A stretch of 64,000 nucleotides of DNA from Rhodospirillaceae bacterium (GCA_009840595.1 VXNK01000080.1:108280-172279), one strand, 5' to 3'; positions 10,543 to 19,746 are shown, numbered from the stretch's first letter. Notes: generated from the letters alone by a model not told the origin. A program made the numbers and translations.

Positions 10543-11745
10543 CTAGTTGTGCAACAGCTCGATGGCGATTGCCGTCGCCTCGCCGCCGCCGATGCACAGG
10601 GAGGCGACGCCGCGGTCGACGCCCTTCTGCTCCATCGCGTTCAGCAGGGTCACGATGATCCGCGCGCCCGAGGCGCCGATCGGGTGGCCCAGCGCGCAGG
10701 CGCCGCCATGGACGTTGACGATGTCGTGGGGCAGGCCGTGCTCCTTCATCGCCGCCATGGCGACCACGGCGAAAGCCTCGTTGACCTCGTAGAGACCGAC
10801 GTCGCCTTTCGTCCAGCCGGCCTTTTCCAGCACCTTTTCGATGGCGCCGACCGGGGCGGTGGTGAACCAGGCCGGCTCCTGGGCGTGGGTCGCGTGGGCG
10901 ACGATGCGGGCGCGGGGCGTCAGGCCGCGCTTCTCGGCCTCCGACTGCGTGGTCAGCACGAGGGCGGACGCGCCGTCCGAGATCGACGAGGAGTTGGCCG
11001 GCGTCACCGTGCCGTCCTTGCGGAAGGCAGGCCTCAGCTTCGGAATTTTCCCCAGATCGGCGTTGAAGGGCTGCTCGTCCTGCGCAACCGTGACCTCGCC
11101 CTTGCGGGTGCGCACGGTGACCGGCTCGGTTTCGCGCTCGAAGGCGCCGTCTTCGTTCGCCGCCCTGGCCCGTTTCAGCGAGGTAATCGCGAAGTCGTCC
11201 TGGGCCTCGCGGGTGAACTGGTAGTGCTGCGCCGTGTCCTCGGCATAGGCGCCCATCAGGCGGCCGGGCTCGTAGGCGTCCTCCAGCCCGTCGAGGAACA
11301 TGTGGTCCCAGACCTTGCCGTGGCCCATGCGCAGGCCGCCGCGCGCCTTGTCCATCAGGTAGGGCGCGTTGGTCATGCTCTCGAGCCCGCCGGCGACCAT
11401 GACCTCGTTGACGCCGGCCCTGATCAAGTCGTGGGCCAGCATTGTCGCCTTCATGCCGCTGCCGCACATCTTGTTGACGGTGGTGCAGCCGGCGTCCCAC
11501 GGGATGCCCGCGCCGTGCGCCGCCTGGCGCGCCGGCGCCTGGCCGAGCCCGGCCGGCAAGACGCAGCCCATGATGACTTCGTCGACATCCTCACCGGCTA
11601 CGCCCGAGCGCTTGAGCGCGCCTTCGATGGCGACCGCGCCCAGCGCGGTGGCGGTAATGTCCTTGAGCGTCCCCTGAAAGCTCCCCATCGGCGTGCGTGC
11701 ACCGTCGACGATGACGACGGGATCGGAAGCGGTTACGGAGGTCAT
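10543..11745 (-). CDS. Thiolase / acetyl-CoA acetyltransferase
   Basis: CTTVNKMCGSGMKA, NVHGGACALGHPIGASGARI, CIGGGEATA. Confidence 0.93.
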   Translation of the reverse strand: MTSVTASDPVVIVDGARTPMGSFQGTLKDITATALGAVAIEGALKRSGVAGEDVDEVIMGCVLPAGLGQAPARQAAHGAGIPWDAGCTTVNKMCGSGMKATMLAHDLIRAGVNEVMVAGGLESMTNAPYLMDKARGGLRMGHGKVWDHMFLDGLEDAYEPGRLMGAYAEDTAQHYQFTREAQDDFAITSLKRARAANEDGAFERETEPVTVRTRKGEVTVAQDEQPFNADLGKIPKLRPAFRKDGTVTPANSSSISDGASALVLTTQSEAEKRGLTPRARIVAHATHAQEPAWFTTAPVGAIEKVLEKAGWTKGDVGLYEVNEAFAVVAMAAMKEHGLPHDIVNVHGGACALGHPIGASGARIIVTLLNAMEQKGVDRGVASLCIGGGEATAIAIELLHN

Positions 11746-11771
11746 GGCAGTCTCCTTGCTGGCGCCGGCGG

Positions 11772-11891
11772 CTATCGGAGCACGCGGATATCGACGCCGA
11801 TATCGAGTTCGCGCCACATGGTATCGCAGGTGACAACCGGCAATTCCCGCTTTCCCGCCAGACACAGGCAAATCCGGTCGCCGGACATCAT
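11772..11891 (-). pseudogene. C-terminal relic of a PIN-domain (VapC-like) toxin
   Basis: SGDRICLCLAGKRELPVVTCDTMWRELDIGVDIRVLR* aligns by eye with the C-terminus of the intact PIN toxin at 12355-12738 (LGDRACLALALTLRLPVYTADRAWRDLPLDVDVRLIR*); no N-terminal half present. Confidence 0.7.
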
Positions 11892-11940
11892 GGCCGGGAC
11901 CGCCGACGAATCGGGAACGACCCGTTTGCCGCGCAACGGG

Positions 11941-12288
11941 TTATTCCGCAGCCCGTTCGACCGGCGTGTCGGCCTGCGCCCGGTCGGCGTCGCGGGCGGC
12001 GTCGCGGGCATTCTCACGCGCCGCTTCCGCCCGCTTGTCGGCGAGGAACCGGTCGACGAGGTCGCCGGTCGGCGGCATTATCGCCCGGACCTGCGCCTGG
12101 AGCCGTTCGGCGCTGCGTGCGTAGGTTTCGATCCGCACCGTTCCGTCGTCGATAGTCAGCACGAGCGGCTCGCCCTCGGCGAAACCCAGCGCTTCCCGAA
12201 CCGCAGCCGGGATCACGACGCGCCCGCCCGAACCCATCGAAACGCGCCAGAAATCGCTTTCGTAGTCGCTGTTTTTCTTCTTCGCCAT
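11941..12288 (-). CDS. AbrB-fold antitoxin-like protein
   Basis: WRVSMGSGGRVVIPAAVREALGFAEGEPLVLTIDDGTVRIET. Confidence 0.8.
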   Translation of the reverse strand: MAKKKNSDYESDFWRVSMGSGGRVVIPAAVREALGFAEGEPLVLTIDDGTVRIETYARSAERLQAQVRAIMPPTGDLVDRFLADKRAEAARENARDAARDADRAQADTPVERAAE

Positions 12289-12354
12289 GTTTCTGGATTT
12301 ATCTCAGATCGTTTCCGTGGCCAGTGTCAACGAGACCGTTCCCGTCCGCCGGGG

Positions 12355-12738
12355 CTACCGGATCAGGCGGACATCGACATCGAGCGGCAGGTCCCGCCAC
12401 GCCCGGTCGGCCGTGTAGACGGGCAACCTGAGCGTAAGCGCCAGGGCGAGGCACGCCCGGTCGCCGAGCGAAAGGCCGGCGTGGCGTGTCGCCGCCCGCA
12501 ATGTGCCCGCAACCTGCGCCTGCGCCAGAGTATAATCCGCAGGCTGGAAAGGTTGCGCTTCTGTCAGCAGGATTGCTCCGTCAGGATCGGTGCCATTCTC
12601 GACGAGCTTGGCGATCACCTCCGAAATGTTGACCGTGGAAATGGCGCTGTCCTTGAGGATGGACTCGACCGTTTCACCACCCGGCTCGCGGTGCAGCAGC
12701 GCCAGGACGGCCGACGCGTCGAGAACGGCATCGGGCAT
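12355..12738 (-). CDS. PIN-domain toxin (VapC-like)
   Basis: AVLDASAVLALLHREPGGE...SLGDRACLALALTLRLPVYTADRAW. Confidence 0.88.
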   Translation of the reverse strand: MPDAVLDASAVLALLHREPGGETVESILKDSAISTVNISEVIAKLVENGTDPDGAILLTEAQPFQPADYTLAQAQVAGTLRAATRHAGLSLGDRACLALALTLRLPVYTADRAWRDLPLDVDVRLIR

Positions 12739-12757
12739 ATCGCGATCCTGAAAGCGG

Positions 12758-13234
12758 TTACGCCTCGGCCGCTGCTTCGCGCCGCCGGTCCTCGATCAGC
12801 GAGTCCACCAGACTGACGCCTGCGGGGACCGCGGCGCAGACGATACGCTGGGCCATCCGTATCGCCGCCGAAGCGCTGGCCAGCCGCACGATCCCGTCTT
12901 CGTCGATCGTCGCGACAAGCGTATCGCCTTCTTCCGCTTCCATCGCCTGGCGGAAAGCCGCCGGAATGACGATCCGGCCGCCGGGGCCGATCTTTACCCT
13001 GACCCGGTCATTGGCGCCCGTGATCGTCTCCCTGTCTTCCGCTTCTGCAGCAACGGTGGGACGTTCGTTTTTCGGCGGTCCCTGGATCAGCACATTGCGG
13101 ACATGCTGATAGCGGATGTCGAGGAAGCGCGCGATATCGGCGCGCTTGTAGCCTGCGGCATCCAAGGCCCGGATCTTTGCCGATTTCGTCGGCAACCCTT
13201 CGGCTATCGCCGACATACTTTCGTGTGGAGTCAT
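12758..13234 (-). CDS. Antitoxin-like: N-terminal HTH plus AbrB swapped-hairpin domain
   Basis: IRALDAAGYKRADIARFLDIRYQHVRNVL (HTH) and RVRVKIGPGGRIVIPAAFRQAMEAEEGDTLVATI (AbrB). Confidence 0.8.
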   Translation of the reverse strand: MTPHESMSAIAEGLPTKSAKIRALDAAGYKRADIARFLDIRYQHVRNVLIQGPPKNERPTVAAEAEDRETITGANDRVRVKIGPGGRIVIPAAFRQAMEAEEGDTLVATIDEDGIVRLASASAAIRMAQRIVCAAVPAGVSLVDSLIEDRRREAAAEA

Positions 13235-13302
13235 TGTATTGGATACCTTTCAGGATCATGAATTCCGGCGCGTAGCCGGCCCGATGCAGGTTAGATAGAA
13301 AA

Positions 13303-13319
13303 TGACAATTATATTGTCA
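13303..13319. promoter_or_regulatory. Operator-like inverted repeat TGACAAT-TAT-ATTGTCA overlapping a sigma70-like promoter for the TA operon
   Basis: 7-bp arms; minus strand reads TTGACA-17 nt-TATCTA upstream of the antitoxin gene. Confidence 0.5.
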
Positions 13320-13393
13320 ATAGAATATTTATTTGACAAAAAATGATACAACATGTTGTCGAATATAGTCAGAGCTTGATATTTCCCTCCAAA

Positions 13394-14125
13394 TCAGCCG
13401 GAATCCCGTTTCGCGGCACGATATCGCGCCAGCGCCGCCTCGTCGGGCGGATAGAGGCCCTTGACCGGCTCGCCGCGCTCGATTTCGGCGAGTATCCAGG
13501 CTTCCAGCACTTCCTGTTCCGCGCCGTCTTCGGCGATTTCGGCGGCCAGCGCCCGGGGCAGCACCACGGCGCCGTCGTCGTCCGCCACGATTATGTCGTC
13601 CGGAAACACCGCCACGCCGCCGCAGCCGATCGGCTCCTGCCAGCCGGCGAAGTACAGGGCCGCGATGGAGGGCGGCGCGGCGGCCCCGCTGCACCAGACC
13701 GGGATGCCGACCGCGCGGAGTCCCGCAACGTCCCGCATCGGGCCGTCGCTCACGATGCCGGCGACGCCGCGTTTCTTCATCCGGCCGGCGAGGATGTCGC
13801 CCAGCGTCCCGGCGCCCTGCTCGCCCCGGCTGTCGATCACGGCGACGACGCCTTCCGGCATCGCCTCGATGGCGTCGCGCAGCGAGCCCGGCGCGGCGTA
13901 GCTCTCCCGGGTCGAGACGTCCTCGCGCCCGGGCACGAAGCGCAGGGTGAAGGCCGGCCCGGCGAGCCGCGGCCCGCCCGGCTGCAGCGGCTTCGTCCCC
14001 GCCATCCAGCCGCGCCGGATGCCGCGTTTCAGGAGCTGCATCGTGAGCGTCGCGGTCGAGATGCCGCGCAGGGCGTCGAACGGGGCGTCGATCGGGGCGT
14101 CGATCGGGGCGGGAGCCGTCGCCAT
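13394..14125 (-). CDS. RraA-like protein / HMG aldolase family
   Basis: GRMKKRGVAGIVSDGPMRDVAGLRAVGIPVWCSG, FPDDIIVADDDGAVVLPRALA. Confidence 0.85.
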   Translation of the reverse strand: MATAPAPIDAPIDAPFDALRGISTATLTMQLLKRGIRRGWMAGTKPLQPGGPRLAGPAFTLRFVPGREDVSTRESYAAPGSLRDAIEAMPEGVVAVIDSRGEQGAGTLGDILAGRMKKRGVAGIVSDGPMRDVAGLRAVGIPVWCSGAAAPPSIAALYFAGWQEPIGCGGVAVFPDDIIVADDDGAVVLPRALAAEIAEDGAEQEVLEAWILAEIERGEPVKGLYPPDEAALARYRAAKRDSG

Positions 14126-14131
14126 CGCCGG

Positions 14132-15304
14132 TCAGGCCGTCTCTTCGAACAGTTCGCGGCCGATCAGCATGCGGCGGATTTCGCTCGTGCCGGCGCCGAT
14201 CTCGTAGAGCTTGGCGTCGCGCAGCAGCCGGCCGGTCGGGTATTCGTTGATATAGCCGTTGCCGCCCAGCGCCTGCACCGCCTCCAGCGCCATCCAGGTC
14301 GCCTTCTCCGCGGCGTAGAGGATCGCGCCCGCGGCGTCCTTGCGGGTCGTCTCGCCGCGGTCGCAGGCCTTCGCCACGGCATACACATAGGCCTTCGAGG
14401 CGTTCATCGTCGTGTACATGTCGGCAATCTTGCCCTGCATGAGCTGGAACTCGCCGATCGGCCGGCCGAACTGCTTGCGCTCGTGGATGTAGGGCATCAC
14501 CGCATCCATGCAGGCCTGCATGATGCCGAGCGCCCCGGCGGCGAGCACGGCGCGCTCATAGTCCAGGCCCGACATCAGGACGTGGACGCCTTCGTTGACT
14601 TCGCCGACGACATTCTCTTCCGGGACCTCGCAGTCCTGGAACACCAGCTCGCCGGTCGGCGAGCCGCGCATGCCCAGCTTGTCGAGCTTCTGGGAGGTCG
14701 AGAAGCCCTCGAAGCCCTTCTCGATCAGGAAGGCGGTGATGCCGCGCGCGCCGGCCTCCGGGTCGGTCTTGGCGTAGACGACCAGCGTGTCGGCCTCCTC
14801 GAAATTGGTGATCCACATCTTCGAGCCGTTGAGCACGAAGCGGTCGCCCTTGCGGTCGGCCCGGGTGCGCATCGAGACCACGTCCGAACCCGCGCCCGGC
14901 TCCGACATGGCGAGCGCGCCGACATGCTCGCCGGAGATCAGCTTCGGCAGATAGCGACGCTTCTGCTCCTCGTTGGCGCAGCGCCGGATCTGGTTGACGC
15001 ACAGGTTGGAATGGGCGCCGTAGCTGAGGCCCACGGAGCCGGAGGCGCGGCTGATCTCCTCAACCGCCACGGCATGCTCCAGATAGCCCATGCCGACGCC
15101 GCCGTAGTCCTCCTCCACCGTGATGCCGTGCAGGCCGAGTTCGCCCATCATCGGCCACAGGTGGCGCGGGAAGCTGTCGGTCCGGTCGATCTCCGCGGCC
15201 AGCGGCGCGACATGGTCCGACGCGAAGGTCATCACCGAATCGCGGATCATGTCGGCGGTCTCGCCGAGATCGAAATTGAGCGCGGGAAGCTGGTTCGGGA
15301 TCAT
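14132..15304 (-). CDS. ivd: Isovaleryl-CoA dehydrogenase
   Basis: Acyl-CoA dehydrogenase motifs ([59 protein letters not shown]). Confidence 0.9.
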   Translation of the reverse strand: MIPNQLPALNFDLGETADMIRDSVMTFASDHVAPLAAEIDRTDSFPRHLWPMMGELGLHGITVEEDYGGVGMGYLEHAVAVEEISRASGSVGLSYGAHSNLCVNQIRRCANEEQKRRYLPKLISGEHVGALAMSEPGAGSDVVSMRTRADRKGDRFVLNGSKMWITNFEEADTLVVYAKTDPEAGARGITAFLIEKGFEGFSTSQKLDKLGMRGSPTGELVFQDCEVPEENVVGEVNEGVHVLMSGLDYERAVLAAGALGIMQACMDAVMPYIHERKQFGRPIGEFQLMQGKIADMYTTMNASKAYVYAVAKACDRGETTRKDAAGAILYAAEKATWMALEAVQALGGNGYINEYPTGRLLRDAKLYEIGAGTSEIRRMLIGRELFEETA

Positions 15305-15471
15305 GGCGGTCTGTCCGGATTTCGGCCGGTGCCTGGTTGTCGGTTTCGGGCCGGTGTCGGGCCGGCGCCGCGGCGGCGGGCGGGTCGCCGGCGCATTGTG
15401 CGGCTATTCGGCGGCGTGTCGATAGCCTCCGGCGCCGCGCCGGCGGCGGGCAGGCGGTGTGCGCGGAGAGA

Positions 15472-15498
15472 TGTAAGGAAATGTCAGGTTGTGTCAGG
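15472..15498. repeat. Phased heptamer array A (TGTAAGG-TGTCAGG-TGTCAGG, 10-bp period)
   Basis: Heptamers start at 15472, 15482, 15492. Confidence 0.6.
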
Positions 15499-15567
15499 TT
15501 CCGTATCTCCCTCGCTCGACCACGGCGTTCCCGAGCGGCTGGCGAGGCGTTTCGGCGTGCCGGGTGG

Positions 15568-15594
15568 TGTCAGGAAATGTCATGTTCCGTCATG
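15568..15594. repeat. Phased heptamer array B (TGTCAGG-TGTCATG-CGTCATG, 10-bp period)
   Basis: Heptamers start at 15568, 15578, 15588. Confidence 0.65.
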
Positions 15595-15703
15595 GCGGGC
15601 GTCTTCGTCCTGGCTTGCCGCGCCGGAGTCGCCGGGCGCCGGCCGGGCGCCGACGATGCCGCCGCCCCCCGGCGCGACCGCGGCGGCTGGCTTGGCAGCA
15701 CAT

Positions 15704-15718
15704 GTTCATTTAATGTTC
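15704..15718. promoter_or_regulatory. SOS-box-like site GTTC-N7-GTTC
   Basis: GTTCATTTAATGTTC; matches the alphaproteobacterial LexA consensus GTTC-N7-GTTC. Confidence 0.55.
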
Positions 15719-15787
15719 CTGTAATTCCGATCAAGGAACGGCGCACGCAATTTCCGCGCCGCGCCGAACGCGCCCGCGGCCCCGCCC

Positions 15788-16168
15788 TCAGAAATGCACG
15801 ACGCGGCCGTAGGCGTCGAGGACGGCTTCGTGCATCATTTCCGAGAGCGTCGGGTGCGGGAAGACGGTGTGCATCAGGTCGGCCTCGGTCGTCTCCAGGG
15901 TCTTCGCGATGCCGTAGCCCTGGATCAGCTCGGTGACCTCCGGCCCGGCCATGTGGGCGCCGAGCAGCTCGCCGGTCCCGGCGTCGAACACGGTCTTGAC
16001 CAGCCCCTGGTCGTCGCCCAGCGCGATCGCCTTGCCGTTGCCGGCGAAGGGGAAGCGCCCGACCCGGACCTCGTGGCCGGCCTCGACCGCCGCCGCCTCG
16101 GTCAGGCCGACGCTGGCGACCTGGGGATGGCAATAGGTGCAGCCGGGAATGAGGCTGGTGTCGAGCGG
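15788..16168 (-). pseudogene. Duplicated 3' fragment of lpdA (dihydrolipoyl dehydrogenase C-terminus)
   Basis: PLDTSLIPGCTYCHPQVASVGLTEAAAV...DAYGRVVHF*, near-identical to 18274-18654 (one mismatch noticed by eye). Confidence 0.92.
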
Positions 16169-16215
16169 TCCTAGAGTGGGGCAAAAAGGATGGCGGCGGC
16201 ATCCAGAGCAAATCT

Positions 16216-16686
16216 TCAGAATTGCCAATCCTCGCGCTCCATGAAACCTTCGAGCGAAGTGCAGTTGATCCCGAAATGCCGGCAGATATTAGGGATTTTC
16301 ACACCATTCGGCGGTTCGCTTTCCATGGTTACCACCATGCCGCTGATGGTTTGCGCACGCGCTATCAGGAACGGGTCCGCATTTTTTCCACCCTTGAGCA
16401 ACTTCCGTTGCTCAATGACCTGCTGGAAGCGTGTTACCTGGAAGATGCGACTGACAAACCGTGCTTCGTCGGACGTGGGAGCCGGAAACAAATCCGTGTT
16501 TCGGCCGGCCCACTCGGTCAACGCACGTACAGGCCCGTCTTCGATTTCGCGTCTGACTTCACGAGTCGATGTCACGTTTCCTGCATCGACGAGCCGGTCA
16601 AAATGCTGCCAGAGAGTCGGAAATCTGTCCGGATAGTAGCTTCGAAAGAGTTGAGTAAACGTGCTCGTATCAAATACATAGATCAC
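16216..16686 (-). CDS. DUF4411 family PIN-like protein (putative toxin)
   Basis: MIYVFDTSTFTQLFRSYYPDRFPTLW...GGKNADPFLIARAQTISGMVVTMESEPPNGVKIPNICRHFGINCTSLEGFMEREDWQF*. Confidence 0.8.
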   Translation of the reverse strand: MIYVFDTSTFTQLFRSYYPDRFPTLWQHFDRLVDAGNVTSTREVRREIEDGPVRALTEWAGRNTDLFPAPTSDEARFVSRIFQVTRFQQVIEQRKLLKGGKNADPFLIARAQTISGMVVTMESEPPNGVKIPNICRHFGINCTSLEGFMEREDWQF

Positions 16687-17816
16687 GGGGCTCTCCGCGT
16701 AATGTATTCTTCTAGTTTTGTCAAGTTTTTAGGCTTAACATCCAAATAGTCTGCCAATTCATCGTCATCGATCATATTCTGATAGTAGCGCCGGAACGCT
16801 AGATTGATATAATCTACCCCTAGATAGGAAATTATTGTGTGGTAATAATCACCTCCACTTCCGGTCTTTACCTGTTTGTTCCATCGGCTTGCCGCTGACC
16901 GATAAGTATTGACAGAGATCAGGTGACGGTCAAGAAGCTTTCTGTAAATCAGCTCTCTGCTTACACAAAAAGAATTTGCTAACGTCAACGCAAGATCTTC
17001 GTCTATTTTCTGTCCGGAAATACATTTGTCGAATTCACTGTCCGGCACCAAGAACTGTGCCGCCAACCGATTGCAAATAGTTTCAATATGGAGAGCATGG
17101 GGAGATAGTGCAGTGAAGTACTCGTCATCAACAGGATCAACACCGCTGGTCTGGAACAATAAATGAGAGAGCTCATGGAAAAAAGTAAAAATCTGTCGTG
17201 TTTTCGCCATGCTGTTGTTCACATAAATTAGTGGGAATTCACTGCTGTAAAGACAAAATCCGGAATATGAACTATTTCGAAATTGATCTTTGAAGACATG
17301 AACTCCCACTTGAATCAGTGCTTTGCGCCATTCCTGCAAAGCAGTTGTCGGACTACTCCACTGCATTTGATCTGACAACGAAATCCGAAAGTAGTTCCGC
17401 AACTCTTCAGCTAGGGCGATAGGGTCGTCGGTCGGGTCGAACGAAAGGTCGCGAGTAATCAATCGCGGAGCTTGACTGCGGCCGCGGTTCAGGTCCTCAA
17501 GGCCCATCTGGAAAGCGCGTGCCTTGCGTATCAGCAAGCGGATGCGGGGCGGAATCGCGGCGAACTGCTCGGAGCCCAGCGTACGGAAGGACTGTTCGAT
17601 AGACGGTAGGTCGGGCGGTTCGGGGAAAAAAAAGACAGCAACCGGAACCTTGAAACATTCCGCCAACTTCTCGAGTTGAGGATAGGTCGGTGCTGTCTCG
17701 CCGCGCTCCCACCCGGCGATCTTGCTGAATTTCGCAGCCGCCGCTTCCTGACTGTAGCCGGCACGCTCCCTAGCCCACGTAAGCACAGCCGGGACGATGG
17801 GCATCGGTTCGGTCAT
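16683..17816 (-). CDS. XRE HTH plus ImmA/IrrE-type metallopeptidase domain protein
   Basis: VLTWARERAGYSQEAAAAKFSKIAGWERGETAPTYPQLEKLAE (HTH) and FTFFHELSHLLF (HExxH); ATGA overlap with DUF4411 gene. Confidence 0.88.
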   Translation of the reverse strand: MTEPMPIVPAVLTWARERAGYSQEAAAAKFSKIAGWERGETAPTYPQLEKLAECFKVPVAVFFFPEPPDLPSIEQSFRTLGSEQFAAIPPRIRLLIRKARAFQMGLEDLNRGRSQAPRLITRDLSFDPTDDPIALAEELRNYFRISLSDQMQWSSPTTALQEWRKALIQVGVHVFKDQFRNSSYSGFCLYSSEFPLIYVNNSMAKTRQIFTFFHELSHLLFQTSGVDPVDDEYFTALSPHALHIETICNRLAAQFLVPDSEFDKCISGQKIDEDLALTLANSFCVSRELIYRKLLDRHLISVNTYRSAASRWNKQVKTGSGGDYYHTIISYLGVDYINLAFRRYYQNMIDDDELADYLDVKPKNLTKLEEYITRRAP

Positions 17817-17926
17817 GGTCGGGCCTTCAATTCCTGCTTCCCAGGTACCGGGACATAAGAGATGCGTCTAGTGTCGAAACGGCATGGCGACCGAATTCTG
17901 TTCTGCGCGCGAACGGGTAGATCGCG

Positions 17927-18211
17927 CTACGACCGGCGCCGCGTGGACCGGCCTTTCGCAGCCTGTTCGCGTTCCCATTCCAAGGCGGCGTCCATGGTTG
18001 TCGCGCGCCCGACCTGCACAATATGGCCGTCCTCGCCGAAATTCCACCATTGCTCGGCTTCCCGGCGTTTTAGATCGTTCGTGACGCCGGTGTTAACGAA
18101 TTCGTGGTCCTGCTTGAAGTGGCATTTGTTGGTGTCCCGCGCCACGATCCATGCCTCCGTGCTATCGGCCTTTTGTACAGACACGGTGCCGAAATGCGTC
18201 AAGAGTCCCAC
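17927..18211 (-). CDS. Hypothetical protein (about 94 aa, putative GTG start)
   Basis: ...KADSTEAWIVARDTNKCHFKQDHEFVNTGVTNDLKRREAEQWWNFGEDGHIVQVGRATTMDAALEWEREQAAKGRSTRRRS*; start uncertain because the frame is open into lpdA antisense. Confidence 0.4.
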   Translation of the reverse strand: MGLLTHFGTVSVQKADSTEAWIVARDTNKCHFKQDHEFVNTGVTNDLKRREAEQWWNFGEDGHIVQVGRATTMDAALEWEREQAAKGRSTRRRS

Positions 18212-18273
18212 ACCACGTCCGGCCGCGCAAATGCTTACGTCTTGCCGCTCATAACCGCCCGCAGCCCCGCCCC

Positions 18274-19695
18274 TCAGAAATGCACGACGCGGCCGTAGGC
18301 GTCGAGGACGGCTTCGTGCATCATTTCCGAGAGCGTCGGGTGCGGGAAGACGGTGTGCATCAGGTCGGCCTCGGTCGTCTCCAGGGTCTTCGCGATGCCG
18401 TAGCCCTGGATCAGCTCGGTGACCTCCGGCCCGGCCATGTGGGCGCCGAGCAGCTCGCCGGTCCCGGCGTCGAACACGGTCTTGACCAGCCCCTGGTCGT
18501 CGCCCAGCGCGATCGCCTTGCCGTTGCCGGCGAAGGGGAAGCGCCCGACCCGGACCTCGTGGCCGGCCTCGACCGCCGCCGCCTCGGTCAGGCCGACGCT
18601 GGCGACCTGGGGATGGCAATAGGTGCAGCCGGGAATGAGGCTCGTGTCGAGCGGATGCACGTCGGCGACGCCGGCGATCTTCTCGACGCAGATAATGCCC
18701 TCGTGGCTCGCCTTGTGGGCCAGCCAGGGCGGGCCGGCGACGTCGCCGATGGCGTAGACGCCGGGCTCGCCGGTCTCGCCCCAAGGGCCGATGGCGATAT
18801 GGCCGCGGTCGACCGTCGCCGCGGTGTCCTCCAGGCCGAGTTCCTCGACATTGCCGGTGATGCCGATGGCGAGGATGACCTTCTCGACCGTGACCGTCTG
18901 CGTGCTCCCGCCGCTCTCGACCGTCGCCGCAATACCGTCCCCGTTTCCGTTTGAGCCCTTCTCCAGCCCGGCGACCGTCGCGCCGGTCAGGACCTTCATG
19001 CCCTGCTTCTCGACCGCCTTTTGCACGAAGGCGGAGATTTCCGCATCCTCGACCGGCAGGATGCGGTCGAGCATCTCGACCACCGTCACCTCGGCGCCGA
19101 GCGTGCGGTAGAAGCTGGCGAACTCGATGCCGATGGCGCCGCTGCCGACGACCAGCAGGGATTTCGGGAAGGCCTCCGGCACCATGGCTTCCTTGTAGGT
19201 CCAGATGTCCGCGCCGTCCGGCTCCAGCCCCGGCAGGGTGCGCGCCCGTGCGCCGGTGGCGAGGACGATGTGGGGCGACGCCAGAGTGGCGGTTTCCTTG
19301 CCGTCCTTCAGGACCGCGAGCCTGCCCTTGCCGGCGAGCCGGCCGTGGCCGTCGAACACCGTCACCTTGTTCTTCTTCATCAGGTGCTTGACGCCGGCGT
19401 TAAGCCGGCCGGCGACCTTGCGCGAGCGCTTGACCACCTTGCCGATATCGAAGGCGACATTGTCCGCCGACAGGCCGAAATCGCCGGCATGCCGCATCAG
19501 GTGGTAGACCTCCGACGTGCGCAGCAGCGCCTTGGTCGGGATGCAGCCCCAGTTGAGGCAGATGCCGCCGAGATGCTCGCGCTCGACCAGCGCCGCGTTC
19601 AGGCCGAGCTGCGCCGCGCGGATCGCCGCGACGTAGCCGCCCGGCCCGCCGCCGACGACGATGAGATCGAAGGAAGTGTCGGAATTGTCGGGCAT
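18274..19695 (-). CDS. lpdA: Dihydrolipoyl dehydrogenase
   Basis: FDLIVVGGGPGGYVAAIRAAQLG, GGICLNWGCIPTKALLRTSE; complete 473 aa. Confidence 0.95.
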   Translation of the reverse strand: MPDNSDTSFDLIVVGGGPGGYVAAIRAAQLGLNAALVEREHLGGICLNWGCIPTKALLRTSEVYHLMRHAGDFGLSADNVAFDIGKVVKRSRKVAGRLNAGVKHLMKKNKVTVFDGHGRLAGKGRLAVLKDGKETATLASPHIVLATGARARTLPGLEPDGADIWTYKEAMVPEAFPKSLLVVGSGAIGIEFASFYRTLGAEVTVVEMLDRILPVEDAEISAFVQKAVEKQGMKVLTGATVAGLEKGSNGNGDGIAATVESGGSTQTVTVEKVILAIGITGNVEELGLEDTAATVDRGHIAIGPWGETGEPGVYAIGDVAGPPWLAHKASHEGIICVEKIAGVADVHPLDTSLIPGCTYCHPQVASVGLTEAAAVEAGHEVRVGRFPFAGNGKAIALGDDQGLVKTVFDAGTGELLGAHMAGPEVTELIQGYGIAKTLETTEADLMHTVFPHPTLSEMMHEAVLDAYGRVVHF

Positions 19696-19746
19696 GGCTT
19701 TTCTCGCCGGCGGTTTCGGTTGGAGCGCGGTGCGGGCAGCGCCGCG

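Noticed and set aside
15337-15936. 199-aa plus-strand ORF covering the heptamer/SOS region
   Set aside because: R/A/G-rich translation through repeats and lpdA-tail antisense; not protein-like.
15788-18654. Classical transposon or prophage at lpdA
   Set aside because: No transposase/integrase and flanking repeats are a 381-bp gene tail, not short TSDs.
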